A stretch of DNA of 64,000 nt from Sporofaciens musculi (GCF_009830285.1 NZ_WUQX01000001.1:2294501-2358500); one strand, 5' to 3'; numbered from the stretch's first letter, positions 31,826 to 42,000 are shown. The notes: a model not told the origin generated them from the letters alone. Translations and numbers: made by a program.

Positions 31826-33915
31826 TGATAAAGGGCGTAGCGGAAATGAATACTGGAAATGAAGGCAGACAAAGAATCAAAAAAAGATTGGAGTTGGGAA
31901 AGATGGAGACGGGAAAAAGGAAGATTTTGGCCGTATTACTTGGCGTGCTGCTTATTTGCACCATGTCAGGATGCAGGCGGGACGGCGGTGAGACAGAAAC
32001 AGGTATTGCCAAAGCAGCAGATACGTCTTCCCACGCGTCTGTAAGTACGGTGACCCTTACAGAAGGGAAATATAGTGAAGAAAAGCTGGATGATACTTGG
32101 GATGAAAACCAGGCAGTCTATTTATGCCTTGAAAATGATAAGATTACTATAGAGGAACGTACTGGCTTGGAGAAGGGAGATGGGGCTGCCCTTAAGGATA
32201 AAGTGGAGGTTACTAAGAGCACCGTTGTCATCAAAAGTGCAGGAACCTATGTTTTTTCTGGAACGTTAAAGGATGGTCAGATCATTGTAGATGGGGATAA
32301 GGAGGAAACGGTCAGGTTGGTTTTTAACGGAGTCTCTCTGACCTGCACTAGTTTAGCGCCTGTTTACTTAAAGGGCGGCAACGTCATCATCACACTGACA
32401 GAGGGGACAGAGAATACTCTTTTGGACGGCAGCGTTTATGAGTTTGAAGATGAAGGGGCAAAAGAACCAAAAGCAGCGGTTTTTTCAAAAGACGATTTAA
32501 CTTTTAACGGAACAGGGACGCTTCATGTAATCGGAAATTATTGTCATGGGATTCAGTGTAAGGACGATTTGAAATTTATCAGCGGCACCTACATCATCTC
32601 AGCAGTCAATGACGGGATTGTGGGAAAAGACAGCGTATCCATTCGGGATGGACATTTTACCATAGAAAGCGGCGACGACGGAATCAAGGCTTCTAACACC
32701 GAAGATTCGGATAAGGGTTATGTTCTCATTGAAAATGGGTTTTTCCAGATAATGGCCGATGGCGATGGAATTCAGGCAGAGACGCTTCTTCGGATAAACG
32801 GCGGTGATTTTGAGATTACCACAGGAGATGGAAGCCAGAATGTGAAGACAGTCTCTGATATGCATAGCCCTGACGCCAGACAAGGAAGCAAAACTGGAAT
32901 GTTGGGTGATAAAGGGGCAGAGATGGAGGGGCAAATACCAGAAGGGGGAATGACGCCGCCAGAAGGAGACATACCAGAAGGGGGAATGACGCCGCCAGAA
33001 GGAGACATACCAGAAGGGGGAATGGCGCCGCCAGAAGGAGACATACCAGAAGGGGGAATGACGCCGCCGAAAGGAGATATGCCGGCTCACGAAGATGGGG
33101 AATCTGAGACTGTCAGCACAAAAGGGTTAAAATCCTATGTAGAATTAATTATTGCAGGAGGAGAATTTAATCTGGACACACAGGATGACGGAATCCACAG
33201 TAATCAAAATGTTACGGTTCAGGGAGGCTCAATCACCGTTTCCACCGGAGACGACGGAATTCACGCTGAGAAAACGTTGATTGTAGATGGCGGAAGTATA
33301 GACATTCAGAAAAGCTACGAAGGATTGGAGGGATTTGATATTGTCATTAAAGATGGGGATATAAAGATTGAAGCCTCAGACGACGGAATCAACGCTGCAG
33401 GAGACTCTGAAGCCGTTACGGAAGAAAAGAAGAAGGATTTTATGGCAGACGAGGATCAAGGCGCCTCTATGACCATCAACGGAGGCATTATATACGTCAA
33501 CGCCAATGGTGACGGATTGGACGCTAATGGAGACATTTTTATAGATGGAGGCGAGGTCACGGTACACGGGCCGGCTGACGGTGGAAACGGTACCCTGGAC
33601 TATGCGGCCTCCTGCAGGATAACAGGCGGCACATTGGTTGCCATCGGAAGCATTGGAATGGCTCAGAAGCCAAGCGAGGATTCCACGCAGGTGTCGCTGG
33701 TATTTCAAACGGACAAGGCAATCGAGGCGGGAGCCGTTATTTCCCTGAAAGACAAAGAGGGGAATACGCTTGCCGAGACGGTTACAGAGAAAACCGCCCA
33801 GTGGTTTGCAATATCATCTCCAAACCTGTCGGTAGGGGAGGAGTATATATTTTGTGCAGGAACGGCTGAAAAAGAAGTAAAACCAACCCAGACAGTCAGT
33901 CAATTTTCCTTTTAG
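31825..33915 (+). CDS. Beta-helix lipoprotein, Cthe_2159-like carbohydrate-binding protein
   Basis: A surface lipoprotein of about 696 residues. The lipobox LLICTMSGC gives a lipidated Cys. Start by ribosome site is GTG 31825 (AGGAGG seven bases upstream); ATG 31903 would give a more compact signal peptide and is an alternative. The body is a parallel beta-helix with many DDGI turns: GDDGIKASN, DDGIHSNQNVTVQGGSI, GDDGIHAEKTLIVDGGSI, SDDGINAAG. This is the layout of the calcium-dependent polygalacturonate-binding protein Cthe_2159. A PEGGMTPPEGDI tandem repeat interrupts it at about residues 372-419. It forms an apparent three-gene unit with VTC and DUF4956 proteins. What the extracellular helix binds is unknown. 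Confidence 0.82.
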   Translation: MIKGVAEMNTGNEGRQRIKKRLELGKMETGKRKILAVLLGVLLICTMSGCRRDGGETETGIAKAADTSSHASVSTVTLTEGKYSEEKLDDTWDENQAVYLCLENDKITIEERTGLEKGDGAALKDKVEVTKSTVVIKSAGTYVFSGTLKDGQIIVDGDKEETVRLVFNGVSLTCTSLAPVYLKGGNVIITLTEGTENTLLDGSVYEFEDEGAKEPKAAVFSKDDLTFNGTGTLHVIGNYCHGIQCKDDLKFISGTYIISAVNDGIVGKDSVSIRDGHFTIESGDDGIKASNTEDSDKGYVLIENGFFQIMADGDGIQAETLLRINGGDFEITTGDGSQNVKTVSDMHSPDARQGSKTGMLGDKGAEMEGQIPEGGMTPPEGDIPEGGMTPPEGDIPEGGMAPPEGDIPEGGMTPPKGDMPAHEDGESETVSTKGLKSYVELIIAGGEFNLDTQDDGIHSNQNVTVQGGSITVSTGDDGIHAEKTLIVDGGSIDIQKSYEGLEGFDIVIKDGDIKIEASDDGINAAGDSEAVTEEKKKDFMADEDQGASMTINGGIIYVNANGDGLDANGDIFIDGGEVTVHGPADGGNGTLDYAASCRITGGTLVAIGSIGMAQKPSEDSTQVSLVFQTDKAIEAGAVISLKDKEGNTLAETVTEKTAQWFAISSPNLSVGEEYIFCAGTAEKEVKPTQTVSQFSF
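32938..33081 (+). repeat. 36-bp tandem repeat in the beta-helix lipoprotein gene
   Basis: Four in-frame units encode PEGGMTPPEGDI with few substitutions (one T to A, one E to K). The units are nearly identical at DNA level, so the number may vary between strains. The proline/glutamate/glycine-rich segment is probably an extended loop or linker outside the beta-helix. Confidence 0.88.
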
Positions 33916-33947
33916 GCAGATTCCGTTTCGGAAATCTTTTGAAAATC

Positions 33948-33976
33948 TTGCTGTCGGGAAATGAATGTGATACAAT
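33948..33976 (+). promoter_or_regulatory. Sigma-A promoter for the xpaC-telA pair
   Basis: TTGCTG (33948-33953), 17 bp, TACAAT (33971-33976). It lies about 75 bp upstream of the next start and just after an imperfect hairpin (33919-33940, AGATTCCG...CGGAAATCT, then TTTT) that may end the preceding operon. Confidence 0.65.
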
Positions 33977-34052
33977 AATCCCATCCTGAACGAAAGAGTC
34001 TTATGTAATTTACATGGGACTTTGAATACGTACAGCAGATTTGGAGGACAAG

Positions 34053-35348
34053 ATGATAAATCGGGATTGGGAGAAGTTTGGGGAGGATATCCGTAAGACG
34101 GTGCAGGATGCCATTGATGCCCAGGACTTCGGGAAATTGAATCAGACGATTACGAATACGATTAATAATGCGGTTGACAGCGTTTCCAGAAATATCCGGA
34201 ACGCTCAGGAAGCGCAGCAATTTCAGTCAAGAGGCAGAGGTCCTGTGAACAGAAGCTTTGGTTCACAGGATACTGTTCGTGGGAGAGATAACAGAAGGAA
34301 TGGACATTTGGGGCAGGAGTATGGCTATGGCAGCGGGAGGAAGAAGCAGCTTCCGGTGTTGTACCGCAAACCCGCCGGTGTGCAGGTGGGCGGCACGCTT
34401 ACGACGGTATTTGGGGCAGTCGCAGGCAGTATGTTCTCCGTAGCCCTGGTGTTTTTCGTTATCACAGCATTGATGGCCGGAGCATTCGGGATTCCGGAGA
34501 TTATGGTTACAGCGCTGTTTTTGATATTTGCAGTCGCGGGATTTGTGGCCTTTGGGTGCGGCGCCGGTATACAAGGCAGGGTGAAAAGGTTCCGCACATA
34601 CGTGCAGGTTCTCGGTATGCGTGAGTATTGCAATATCCGTGAGCTTTCAGAGAAGGTTCATAAGAGCGTCAAATTTGTAGTCAAGGATTTGGAATATATG
34701 TTTGCCAAGGGATGGTTTCTGGAGGGGCATCTGGATGATGAAAAGACCTGTCTAATCACAAGCCATGGGATGTATCAGCAGTACAAGCAGATACAGGCGG
34801 ACAGAAGGGTAGCTGAACAGGAAAAGGCGGCAAAGCAGCAGCGGGCAGAGGACGAGAGCATCCCGCAGAACAATCGGGGTACAGAAGGCGGACATTCTAA
34901 GCTGCCGCCAGAGGTACAGAAGGTGGTGGGTGAGGGGGATGCCTATATCCGGAAGATTCACGCCTGCAATGACGCTATCTCCGGCGCAGAGATATCTGCG
35001 AAGATTTCCCACATGGAGATGCTGGTGGATAAGATTTTCGACAGGGTAGAGCAGGAGCCTGAAGCTGTGGACGACATCCGCAGGCTGATGGAATATTATC
35101 TGCCCACCACCGTGAAGCTTTTGGAGGCGTACCGAGAGCTGGATGCACAGCCAATCGACGGCGAGAATATCCGTTCCTCTAAACGGGAGATTGAGGCCAC
35201 GTTGGATACGCTGAACCTGGCGTTTGAGAAGCTGTTGGACGGCTTATTCCAGGAGACGGCGTGGGACGTTTCCTCGGATATATCGGTATTGCATACCATG
35301 CTTGCCCAGGAGGGGCTTACGGACGACGGCTTGCACAAGCCGAATTGA
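34053..35348 (+). CDS. XpaC-family membrane protein (5-bromo-4-chloroindolyl phosphate hydrolysis family)
   Basis: A 431-residue protein. N-terminal 100 residues are polar with DWEKFGEDIRKTVQDAI, matching the family's SHOCT-like/coiled start; two adjacent membrane helices cover about residues 113-170 (TVFGAVAGSMFSVALVFFVI and IMVTALFLIFAVAGFVAFG); the C-terminal half is helical, with LPPEVQKVVGEGDAYIRKIH and LMEYYLPTTVKLLEAYREL. It always pairs with a TelA-type partner, as here 21 bp downstream, and the pair is linked to tellurite/toxic-anion and envelope-stress tolerance. The enzymatic name is historical; no hydrolase site is evident. ATG 34053 follows GGAGG; an in-frame TTG at 34041 is the ribosome-site overlap. 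Confidence 0.85.
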   Translation: MINRDWEKFGEDIRKTVQDAIDAQDFGKLNQTITNTINNAVDSVSRNIRNAQEAQQFQSRGRGPVNRSFGSQDTVRGRDNRRNGHLGQEYGYGSGRKKQLPVLYRKPAGVQVGGTLTTVFGAVAGSMFSVALVFFVITALMAGAFGIPEIMVTALFLIFAVAGFVAFGCGAGIQGRVKRFRTYVQVLGMREYCNIRELSEKVHKSVKFVVKDLEYMFAKGWFLEGHLDDEKTCLITSHGMYQQYKQIQADRRVAEQEKAAKQQRAEDESIPQNNRGTEGGHSKLPPEVQKVVGEGDAYIRKIHACNDAISGAEISAKISHMEMLVDKIFDRVEQEPEAVDDIRRLMEYYLPTTVKLLEAYRELDAQPIDGENIRSSKREIEATLDTLNLAFEKLLDGLFQETAWDVSSDISVLHTMLAQEGLTDDGLHKPN

Positions 35349-35369
35349 TTGTGAAGGATGGGAGATAAG

Positions 35370-36503
35370 ATGAAGAACGAATTTGAGAACTTTCAGGCGA
35401 CTCCAAAGTTGACGCTTAACCCGTTTCAGGACGAGCCAAAACCTCAGATAGTGACAGAAGAAAAAGCGCCTGTGCTGGATGAGAATATTTTATCAGAGGA
35501 GGAACGGCGGGCGGTGGATGCCTTTGCCGCACAGATTGACTTGATGAACTCCAATGCGATCTTACAGTATGGGGCTGGGACCCAGAAGAAGATGGCGGAT
35601 TTTTCCGAGGCGGCGTTGGAGAATGTGCGGACAAAGGATCTGGGAGAAGTGGGCGAGCTGCTTCAAGGAGTGGTGAAGGAGCTTCGCAGTTTTGACGAGG
35701 AGGAGGAAAAGGGCATCTTTGGAATCTTCAAGAAGGGCTCTGGCAGAATCCAGGCCATGAAAGCTAAGTATGCCAAGGCAGAGACGAATATCAACCAGAT
35801 TTGCAGAGTACTGGAATCCCATCAGGTGCAGCTTCTTAAGGATGTTGCGGTGCTGGATAAGATGTATGAGCTGAATCTGACATATTTTAAAGAGTTGTCC
35901 ATGTATATCCTGGCAGGAAAGAAGAAGCTTGCCGAGGTGCGAAGCACTAAGCTTCCCGAACTTCTTTCTAAGGCGTCGCGCTCAGGGCTTGCAGAGGATG
36001 CCCAGGCGGCAAGGGATTTAGATGCCATGTGCAACCGGTTCGAGAAGAAGATTCATGATCTGGAGCTGACTCGAACGGTTTCCATGCAGACGGCTCCCCA
36101 GATACGGCTGGTCCAGGGCAACGATACTTTGATGGTGGAGAAGATTCAGTCTACCATTGTCAATACCATTCCTCTCTGGAAAAGCCAGATGGTGCTGACC
36201 CTTGGCGTAGAGCATTCTGCCCAGGCTGCCGCCGCTCAGCGTGAAGTGACGGATATGACCAATGAGCTTCTGCGAAGGAATGCAGATAAGCTCAAGCTGG
36301 CGGTCACAGAGACGGCCAGGGAGTCGGAGAGGGGCATCGTGGAGATTGAGACTCTTAAGCATACCAACGAGACTTTAATCTCTACTCTTGATGAGGTGAT
36401 GCAGATTCAGAGAGAGGGAAGGAAGAAGCGGGCAGAGGCAGAGCAGGAGATGGTGCGTTTGGAGCATGAGCTGAAGACAAAGCTTTTGCAGGTACAGGGC
36501 TAG
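35370..36503 (+). CDS. Toxic anion resistance protein, TelA/KlaA family
   Basis: A 377-residue mostly helical cytoplasmic protein. The N-terminus is a proline-rich tail (TPKLTLNPFQDEP) followed by the family core: SEEERRAVDAFAAQIDLMN, FGIFKKGSGRI, and the C-terminal coiled-coil-like part LTLGVEHSAQAAAAQREVTDMTNELL (cited in part: HSAQAAAAQREVTDMTNELL) with RESERGIVEIETLKHTNETL. Functions with XpaC in tolerance to tellurite, some antibiotics and envelope stress; mechanism unknown. ATG 35370 is favoured by GGGAG at 35360-35364 over ATG 35358. Confidence 0.9.
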   Translation: MKNEFENFQATPKLTLNPFQDEPKPQIVTEEKAPVLDENILSEEERRAVDAFAAQIDLMNSNAILQYGAGTQKKMADFSEAALENVRTKDLGEVGELLQGVVKELRSFDEEEEKGIFGIFKKGSGRIQAMKAKYAKAETNINQICRVLESHQVQLLKDVAVLDKMYELNLTYFKELSMYILAGKKKLAEVRSTKLPELLSKASRSGLAEDAQAARDLDAMCNRFEKKIHDLELTRTVSMQTAPQIRLVQGNDTLMVEKIQSTIVNTIPLWKSQMVLTLGVEHSAQAAAAQREVTDMTNELLRRNADKLKLAVTETARESERGIVEIETLKHTNETLISTLDEVMQIQREGRKKRAEAEQEMVRLEHELKTKLLQVQG

Positions 36504-36562
36504 TACGCTTTAGATAAAAACAAATAGGTCAGTGCACGAAAGGAATTATTTAGAAAAAAGCC

Positions 36563-36591
36563 TTGATTTTACAGGGATTTGGTGCTATACT
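36563..36591 (+). promoter_or_regulatory. Sigma-A promoter (extended -10) for the rimP-nusA-infB operon
   Basis: TTGATT (36563-36568), 17 bp, TATACT (36586-36591) with TG one base before the -10. It drives the translation/RNA block that runs with short gaps or overlaps to at least ribF. Confidence 0.75.
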
Positions 36592-36618
36592 GTGTAACAG
36601 TTACATAAGGAAATCGGC

Positions 36619-36646
36619 ATAAGAGTGGACGGATGTTCACTCTTAT
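36619..36646 (+). promoter_or_regulatory. Leader hairpin ahead of rimP
   Basis: ATAAGAGTG (36619-36627) pairs perfectly with CACTCTTAT (36638-36646) around a ten-base loop. It lies in the leader between promoter and ribosome site. Only TTTG follows, so an attenuator or mRNA-stability role is more likely than strong termination. Confidence 0.5.
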
Positions 36647-36670
36647 TTGTTGGTAAGGAGGAATTTGCCG

Positions 36671-37138
36671 TTGACAAAGAGAGAGAGCTATGAACAGAAG
36701 ACAGAAGATATCCTGAATCCCATAGTGGATGAGTACGGATTTGAACTCGTGGATGTGGAATATGTAAAGGAAGGCAGTACCTGGTATCTCAGGGCATATA
36801 TTGATAAGCCTGATGGAATCAGTATTGACGATTGCGAAGCTGTGAGCCGCAGACTTTCGGATATCCTGGATGAGAAGGATTATATAGATGAGGCATACAT
36901 CCTGGAGGTAAGCTCTCCCGGACTTGGCAGGCCTCTTAAAAAGGAGAAGGATTATAAGCGGAGTCTGGGAAAAGAAGTGGAGATTCGGACTTACCGTATG
37001 ATTGAGAAGCAGAAGGAATTTACTGGAATTTTGAAGGAATATGACGAGACGACGGTAACCATCGAAGAGGACGGCGGGAATGTGAGAACATTTGAGAAGG
37101 CTGATATTGCGCTGATACGTCTTGCGTTTGATTTTTAA
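36671..37138 (+). CDS. rimP: Ribosome maturation factor RimP
   Basis: Needed for maturation of the 30S subunit. 155 residues: ILNPIVDEYGFELVDVEYV at the N-terminus, YIDKPDGISIDDCEAVSRRLS, and the invariant LEVSSPGLGRPLKKEKDY, then a C-terminal Sm-like beta barrel (FTGILKEYDETTVTIEE). The start is TTG 36671, nine bases after AAGGAGG; the open frame begins further up at 36647 but without a ribosome site. First gene of the classic rimP-nusA-ylxR-ylxQ-infB-rbfA operon. Confidence 0.96.
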   Translation: MTKRESYEQKTEDILNPIVDEYGFELVDVEYVKEGSTWYLRAYIDKPDGISIDDCEAVSRRLSDILDEKDYIDEAYILEVSSPGLGRPLKKEKDYKRSLGKEVEIRTYRMIEKQKEFTGILKEYDETTVTIEEDGGNVRTFEKADIALIRLAFDF

Positions 37139-37188
37139 GAGATTGGCAAAGCTTTCGCGTTTGATTTTTTAGATAGGAGGATGATACG

Positions 37189-38469
37189 ATGAATACGGAA
37201 TTGTTAGAAGCGTTGAATATATTAGAAAAGGAAAAGGAGATCAGCAAAGAGACGCTGATGGATGCCATTGAAAATTCCTTACTGAATGCCTGTAAGAATC
37301 ATTTTGGAAAAGCTGACAATATCAGGGTGATTATGGACAGAACGACCTGTGACTACAGACTGTTTGCGGAAAAGACGGTGGTGGAAGAAGTGGAGGATAA
37401 GCTGGAGGAGATCAGCTTAGAAGATGCCAGAGGTATTGACGGCAAGTATGAGCTTGGGGATATTGTGCAGATTCCTATTGAGTCCAAGTCTTTCGGCCGT
37501 ATTGCGACTCAGAATGCGAAGAATCTGATTCTTCAGAAGATTCGTGAGGAGGAGCGAAAGGTGGTCTATGACCAGTATTTCGAGAAGGAGAAGGATATCG
37601 TCACCGGTATTGTACAGAGATATATTGGAAGGAACGTCAGCATCAACCTTGGGAAAGCAGATGCAATGCTGACGGAGAATGAGCAGGTGAAGGGGGAGGT
37701 ATTTAAACCCACCGAACGTGTGAAGCTTTACATTGTGGAGGTTAAAAATACTACCAAGGGGCCGAAGATTCTGGTTTCCCGTACCCATCCGGAGCTTGTG
37801 AAGCGTCTCTTTGAGGCGGAGGTTACAGAGGTTAAGGACGGCGTGGTAGAGATTAAGAGCATTGCCAGAGAGGCGGGAAGCAGAACCAAGATTGCCGTGT
37901 GGTCCAATGATCCGGATGTGGATCCTGTGGGAGCCTGCGTGGGTATGAACGGAAGCCGTGTCAATGCCATTGTCAATGAGCTGAGAGGCGAGAAGATTGA
38001 TATTATCAACTGGAGTGATAATCCGGCGATTTTAATTGAGAATGCCTTAAGTCCTGCCAAGGTCATTTCGGTTATGGCGGATCCGGATGACAAGACGGCG
38101 GGCGTAATCGTACCAGATTACCAGTTGTCCCTTGCCATCGGCAAGGAGGGACAGAATGCCAGGCTTGCCGCCAGGCTGACTGGCTATAAGATTGATATTA
38201 AGAGCGAGACCCAGGCGATTGAGTCCGGTGATCTTCCGGAGAATTATCTTGAGCTGAGTGAGGGCGTTTACGAAGAAGAATACGAGGAGACCTATCCTGA
38301 GGAGCATATAGAAGAATACGCAGAGGATGAAGGGCAGGCTGCTCCTTGGGAAGACGAGGGAGTTCATGATTCTGAGGCCGACGGTTATGACGGGGACAAT
38401 GCAGAGGAATTTTCACAGGACGATTATGGCGAGGAAGACGAGATTATATTTCAGGAAGTAGAGGATTAG
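37189..38469 (+). CDS. nusA: Transcription termination/antitermination protein NusA
   Basis: Binds RNA polymerase and nascent RNA to control pausing and termination. 426 residues: N-terminal domain (LLEALNILEKEKEISKE), S1 domain (about 135-200, DIVTGIVQRYIGRNVSINLGKA in part), KH1 and KH2 (KILVSRTHPELVKRLFEAEV in part, PVGACVGMNGSRVNAIVNEL, LAIGKEGQNARLAARLTGYK). It ends in a very acidic Glu/Asp/Tyr tail of about 70 residues rather than the tandem acidic domains of E. coli. AGGAGG lies ahead of ATG 37189. Confidence 0.97.
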   Translation: MNTELLEALNILEKEKEISKETLMDAIENSLLNACKNHFGKADNIRVIMDRTTCDYRLFAEKTVVEEVEDKLEEISLEDARGIDGKYELGDIVQIPIESKSFGRIATQNAKNLILQKIREEERKVVYDQYFEKEKDIVTGIVQRYIGRNVSINLGKADAMLTENEQVKGEVFKPTERVKLYIVEVKNTTKGPKILVSRTHPELVKRLFEAEVTEVKDGVVEIKSIAREAGSRTKIAVWSNDPDVDPVGACVGMNGSRVNAIVNELRGEKIDIINWSDNPAILIENALSPAKVISVMADPDDKTAGVIVPDYQLSLAIGKEGQNARLAARLTGYKIDIKSETQAIESGDLPENYLELSEGVYEEEYEETYPEEHIEEYAEDEGQAAPWEDEGVHDSEADGYDGDNAEEFSQDDYGEEDEIIFQEVED

Positions 38470-38477
38470 GTGATTAT

Positions 38478-38759
38478 TTGAGTGCAAATAAAAAAGTACC
38501 CGTTCGCAGATGCGTAGGCTGTCAGGAGATGAAGGGTAAAAAAGAGATGATTCGAGTGATTCGGACGAAGGAGGGCCAGTTTATGCTGGATGCTACAGGC
38601 AAGAAAAACGGAAGGGGCGCATATATCTGCCCATCTGGAGAGTGTCTTAAGAAGGCGGTTTTGAATAAGGGACTTGAACGTTCATTTAAGCAGTCCATTC
38701 CGGCAGAAGTATATGAGGCATTGGAAAAGGAGATGGGATTACTTGGGTCAAAGGAGTAA
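38478..38759 (+). CDS. rnpM: RNase P modulator RnpM (YlxR)
   Basis: A 93-residue RNA-binding protein. PVRRCVGCQEMKGKKEMIRVIR and GRGAYICPSGECLKKA define the YlxR family. Recent work on the Bacillus homologue named it RnpM, a modulator of RNase P. Starts at TTG 38478 eight bases after the nusA stop; AGGTG (38468-38472) overlapping that stop is the only possible ribosome site. Followed within five bases by the L7Ae-type gene. Confidence 0.93.
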   Translation: MSANKKVPVRRCVGCQEMKGKKEMIRVIRTKEGQFMLDATGKKNGRGAYICPSGECLKKAVLNKGLERSFKQSIPAEVYEALEKEMGLLGSKE

Positions 38760-38763
38760 AGCG

Positions 38764-39069
38764 TTGTCGCTCATTAGTTTGGCTACGAAGGCCCAAAAGA
38801 CGGTCAGCGGGGAGTTTTGTACGGAGAAAGAAGTGAAGTCCGGCGCCGCCGCGTTGGTTGTCATAGCTAATGATGCGTCTGATAATACAAAGAAAAAGTT
38901 TAAGAATATGTGTGAGTTTTATCACGTGCCGATCTGTTTTTATAGAGACAAAGATACCTTGGGGCATGCAATGGGGAAACAGTTCCGGGCATCTCTGGCA
39001 ATATTAGATCAGGGGTTTGCAAAGGGAATCAGAGAGAGTATGGATGCAGAAGATAACACAGTTGCATAG
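38764..39069 (+). CDS. L7Ae-family ribosomal/K-turn protein (YlxQ)
   Basis: A 101-residue K-turn-binding protein of the L7Ae/L30e fold. [17 protein letters not shown] and [18 protein letters not shown] followed by [19 protein letters not shown] fit the family. The start is TTG 38764, seven bases after AGGAG at 38752-38756, which itself overlaps the end of rnpM; the long open frame beginning at 38674 would overlap rnpM heavily. Standard neighbour between ylxR and infB in Firmicutes. Confidence 0.92.
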   Translation: MSLISLATKAQKTVSGEFCTEKEVKSGAAALVVIANDASDNTKKKFKNMCEFYHVPICFYRDKDTLGHAMGKQFRASLAILDQGFAKGIRESMDAEDNTVA

Positions 39070-39083
39070 AGGAGGTAGTAAAT

Positions 39084-42000
39084 ATGGCAAAAATCAAAGT
39101 ATATGAGTTGGCGAAGGAATTGGGTGTTCCAAGTAAGGAGGTACTTGAGTTCCTTGGCGGAAAAAATATAGAAGTAAAGAATCATATGAGCGCGCTGGAG
39201 GAGGCAGATGCTAATGTGGTAAGAAAAGGCATGGCAAAAGGCGAGCCGGCAGCGTTAAAGCAAGAGCAGGATGCTCCAAAGAAGAAGAATATTGTTCACG
39301 TTTTTCGTCCGCAGAATACCCAGAACGGAGCCAGGCAGGGAAAGAGAACAACAGGAAGAACGGCTCCGGCAGGCAGCGGACGGGGGGCTCAGACACAGGG
39401 GAAACCTATGCAGGTGAACAATGGCCGTCCAGCTAAGTCAGCTATGGCGCGTCCGGCAGGGGCTCCATCGGCTTCGGCTAAGTCGGTTATGGCACGTCCG
39501 GCAGAACCGGCGAAGCGTCCGGCAGCGTCCGACATCGTGGCGGCAACGGAGGCGGCAGAACCAATGAAGCGTCCAGCAGCGCCGGCAGAAAAGCCGCAGA
39601 ATGTACAGCAGACGGCCAGAGAGGCAGAAAAGCCAGCAGACAGAGGCCCAGACCGTCCGGCAGCTTCCGAGAGGAAGCCGGCGCCAAGGCGTCAGGAGCG
39701 TTCTGAGCGCGGTGAGCGTTTTGAACGGGGACAGGACAGACGTACAGATTCCAGAGGCCCAAGGCCCCAGCGCGGGGAACGCTCTCAGGAGGGACGCGAC
39801 AATCGTTTCCAGGGAGGAGACCGCGACAGAAATCGTGACAACCGCTTCCAGGGAGGGGACCGCGACAGAGACAGAAATCGCGACAATCGCTTCCAGGGAG
39901 GAGACCGCGACAGAGATAGAAACCGCGATAACCGCTTCCAGGGAGGGGACCGCGACAGAGACAGAAATCGCGACAATCGTTTCCAGGGAGGAGACCGCGA
40001 CAGAGATCGCGACCGCGATAACCGCTTCCAGGGAGGGGATCGTGACAGAGACAGGAACCGCGATAACCGTTTCCAGGGAGGAGATCGTGACAGAGATCGA
40101 GATAGAGTACAGGGACGCAGACCCGGAGAAAGAGGCGACCGCCGCGGAGGCGAAAAAAGAAGCGGCAATTCCAGTATCCCGTCTCCTGCTGTGGAAGGGC
40201 AGAAGCCTCAGCGCAGCAAGGGAAAAGGTAAGGAAGACCATAAGAAAAAGGAATACCGCCGTGAGGAGGAGGAAGACAGGAATCTTAAGGGCAAGAAAAA
40301 GAATGACACAAAGCAGCAGTTCCAGAAGCCTCAGCAGCGTGAGCAGAAGGTGGAGGAAGAAATTAAATCTATCGTGATTCCTGAGGTTTTGACCATCAAA
40401 GAGCTGTCAGATAAGATGAAGATCGTGCCTTCTGTCATCGTCAAGAAATTGTTTATGCAGGGCAAAATTGTGACTGTGAACCAGGAGATTGACTATGAGA
40501 CTGCGGAAGGAATTGCGTTGGAGTTCGATGTACTCTGTGAGAAGGAGGAGGTCGTAGACGTAATCGAGGAGCTTCTTAAGGAGGACGAGGAGGATGAAAG
40601 CACCATGAAGAAGCGTCCGCCTGTAGTCTGTGTTATGGGTCATGTTGACCATGGCAAGACCTCCCTTCTGGATGCGATCCGTCATACGAATGTCATTGAC
40701 AAAGAGGCAGGCGGCATTACACAGCACATCGGCGCTTATGTGGTGGATGTAAATGGTGAAAAGATTACCTTCCTGGATACGCCGGGACATGAGGCATTTA
40801 CTGCCATGCGTATGCGCGGAGCCAGCTCTACGGATATCGCAATCCTGGTGGTTGCTGCGGATGACGGCGTGATGCCTCAGACTGTGGAGGCGATTAACCA
40901 TGCAAAAGCGGCAGGCGTTGAGATTGTGGTTGCAGTCAATAAGATTGATAAGCCCAGCGCCAATATTGAGCGTGTGAAGCAGGAGCTCACCGAGTATGAA
41001 CTAATTCCGGAGGACTGGGGCGGAAGCACAGTGTTTGTGCCAGTATCAGCTAAGACCGGACAGGGGCTTGAAGACCTGATGGAGATGATTGTCCTGACTG
41101 CAGAGGTGCTTGAGCTTAAGGCTAATTCTGACCGCCGCGCCAGAGGGCTTGTGCTGGAGGCTCAGCTTGACAAGGGAAGAGGCTCAGTGGCCACCGTCCT
41201 GGTACAGAAGGGTATTCTGCGGGTAGGAGATTCCATTGCGGCAGGCTCAGCCTATGGTAAGGTAAGAGCTATGATGGATGATAAGGGCAGACGTGTAAAA
41301 GAGGCGGGTCCTTCCATGCCAGTGGAGATTCTGGGCTTAAATGACGTGCCCAACGCAGGAGAAGTGTTTGTAGCGTGCGAGAATGATAAAGAGGCTAGAA
41401 GCTTTGCGGAGACGTTTATCTCACAGAGCAAGGCGAAGCTGATTGAGGATACGAAGTCAAAGCTGTCTCTGGATGATTTGTTCAGCCAGATTCAGGAGGG
41501 TAATTTAAAAGAGTTGGGAATCGTCGTAAAGGCGGATGTACAGGGCTCCGTGGAGGCTATGAAACAGAGCCTTCTGAAGCTGACCAACGAGGAGGTTGTG
41601 GTGAAGATCATCCATGGCGGCGTGGGCGCCATCAACGAGTCCGACGTAAGCCTTGCGTCTGCCTCCAACGCAATCATCATTGGATTCAACGTGCGTCCTG
41701 ATGCGACAGCGAAGGAGACGGCGGACAGAGAAGGCGTGGATATCCGGCTGTACCGCGTTATCTATAATGCGATTGAAGACGTAGAGGCAGCAATGAAGGG
41801 TATGTTAGACCCGATCTTTGAGGAGAAGGTGCTTGGCCACGCAGAAGTACGTCAGACCTTCAAGGCGTCCGGAGTGGGAACCATTGCCGGTTCTTATGTA
41901 CTGGATGGAACCTTCGAGAGAGACTGTTCTGTACGCCTGACCAGAGATGGAATTGTGATCTTTGAAGGACCTCTTGCATCCCTTAGACGATTCAAGGATG

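Noticed and set aside
39785..40120. Regularly spaced repeats in infB resembling an array at first sight
   Set aside because: The units are contiguous 45-bp in-frame coding repeats without unique spacers, so not CRISPR.
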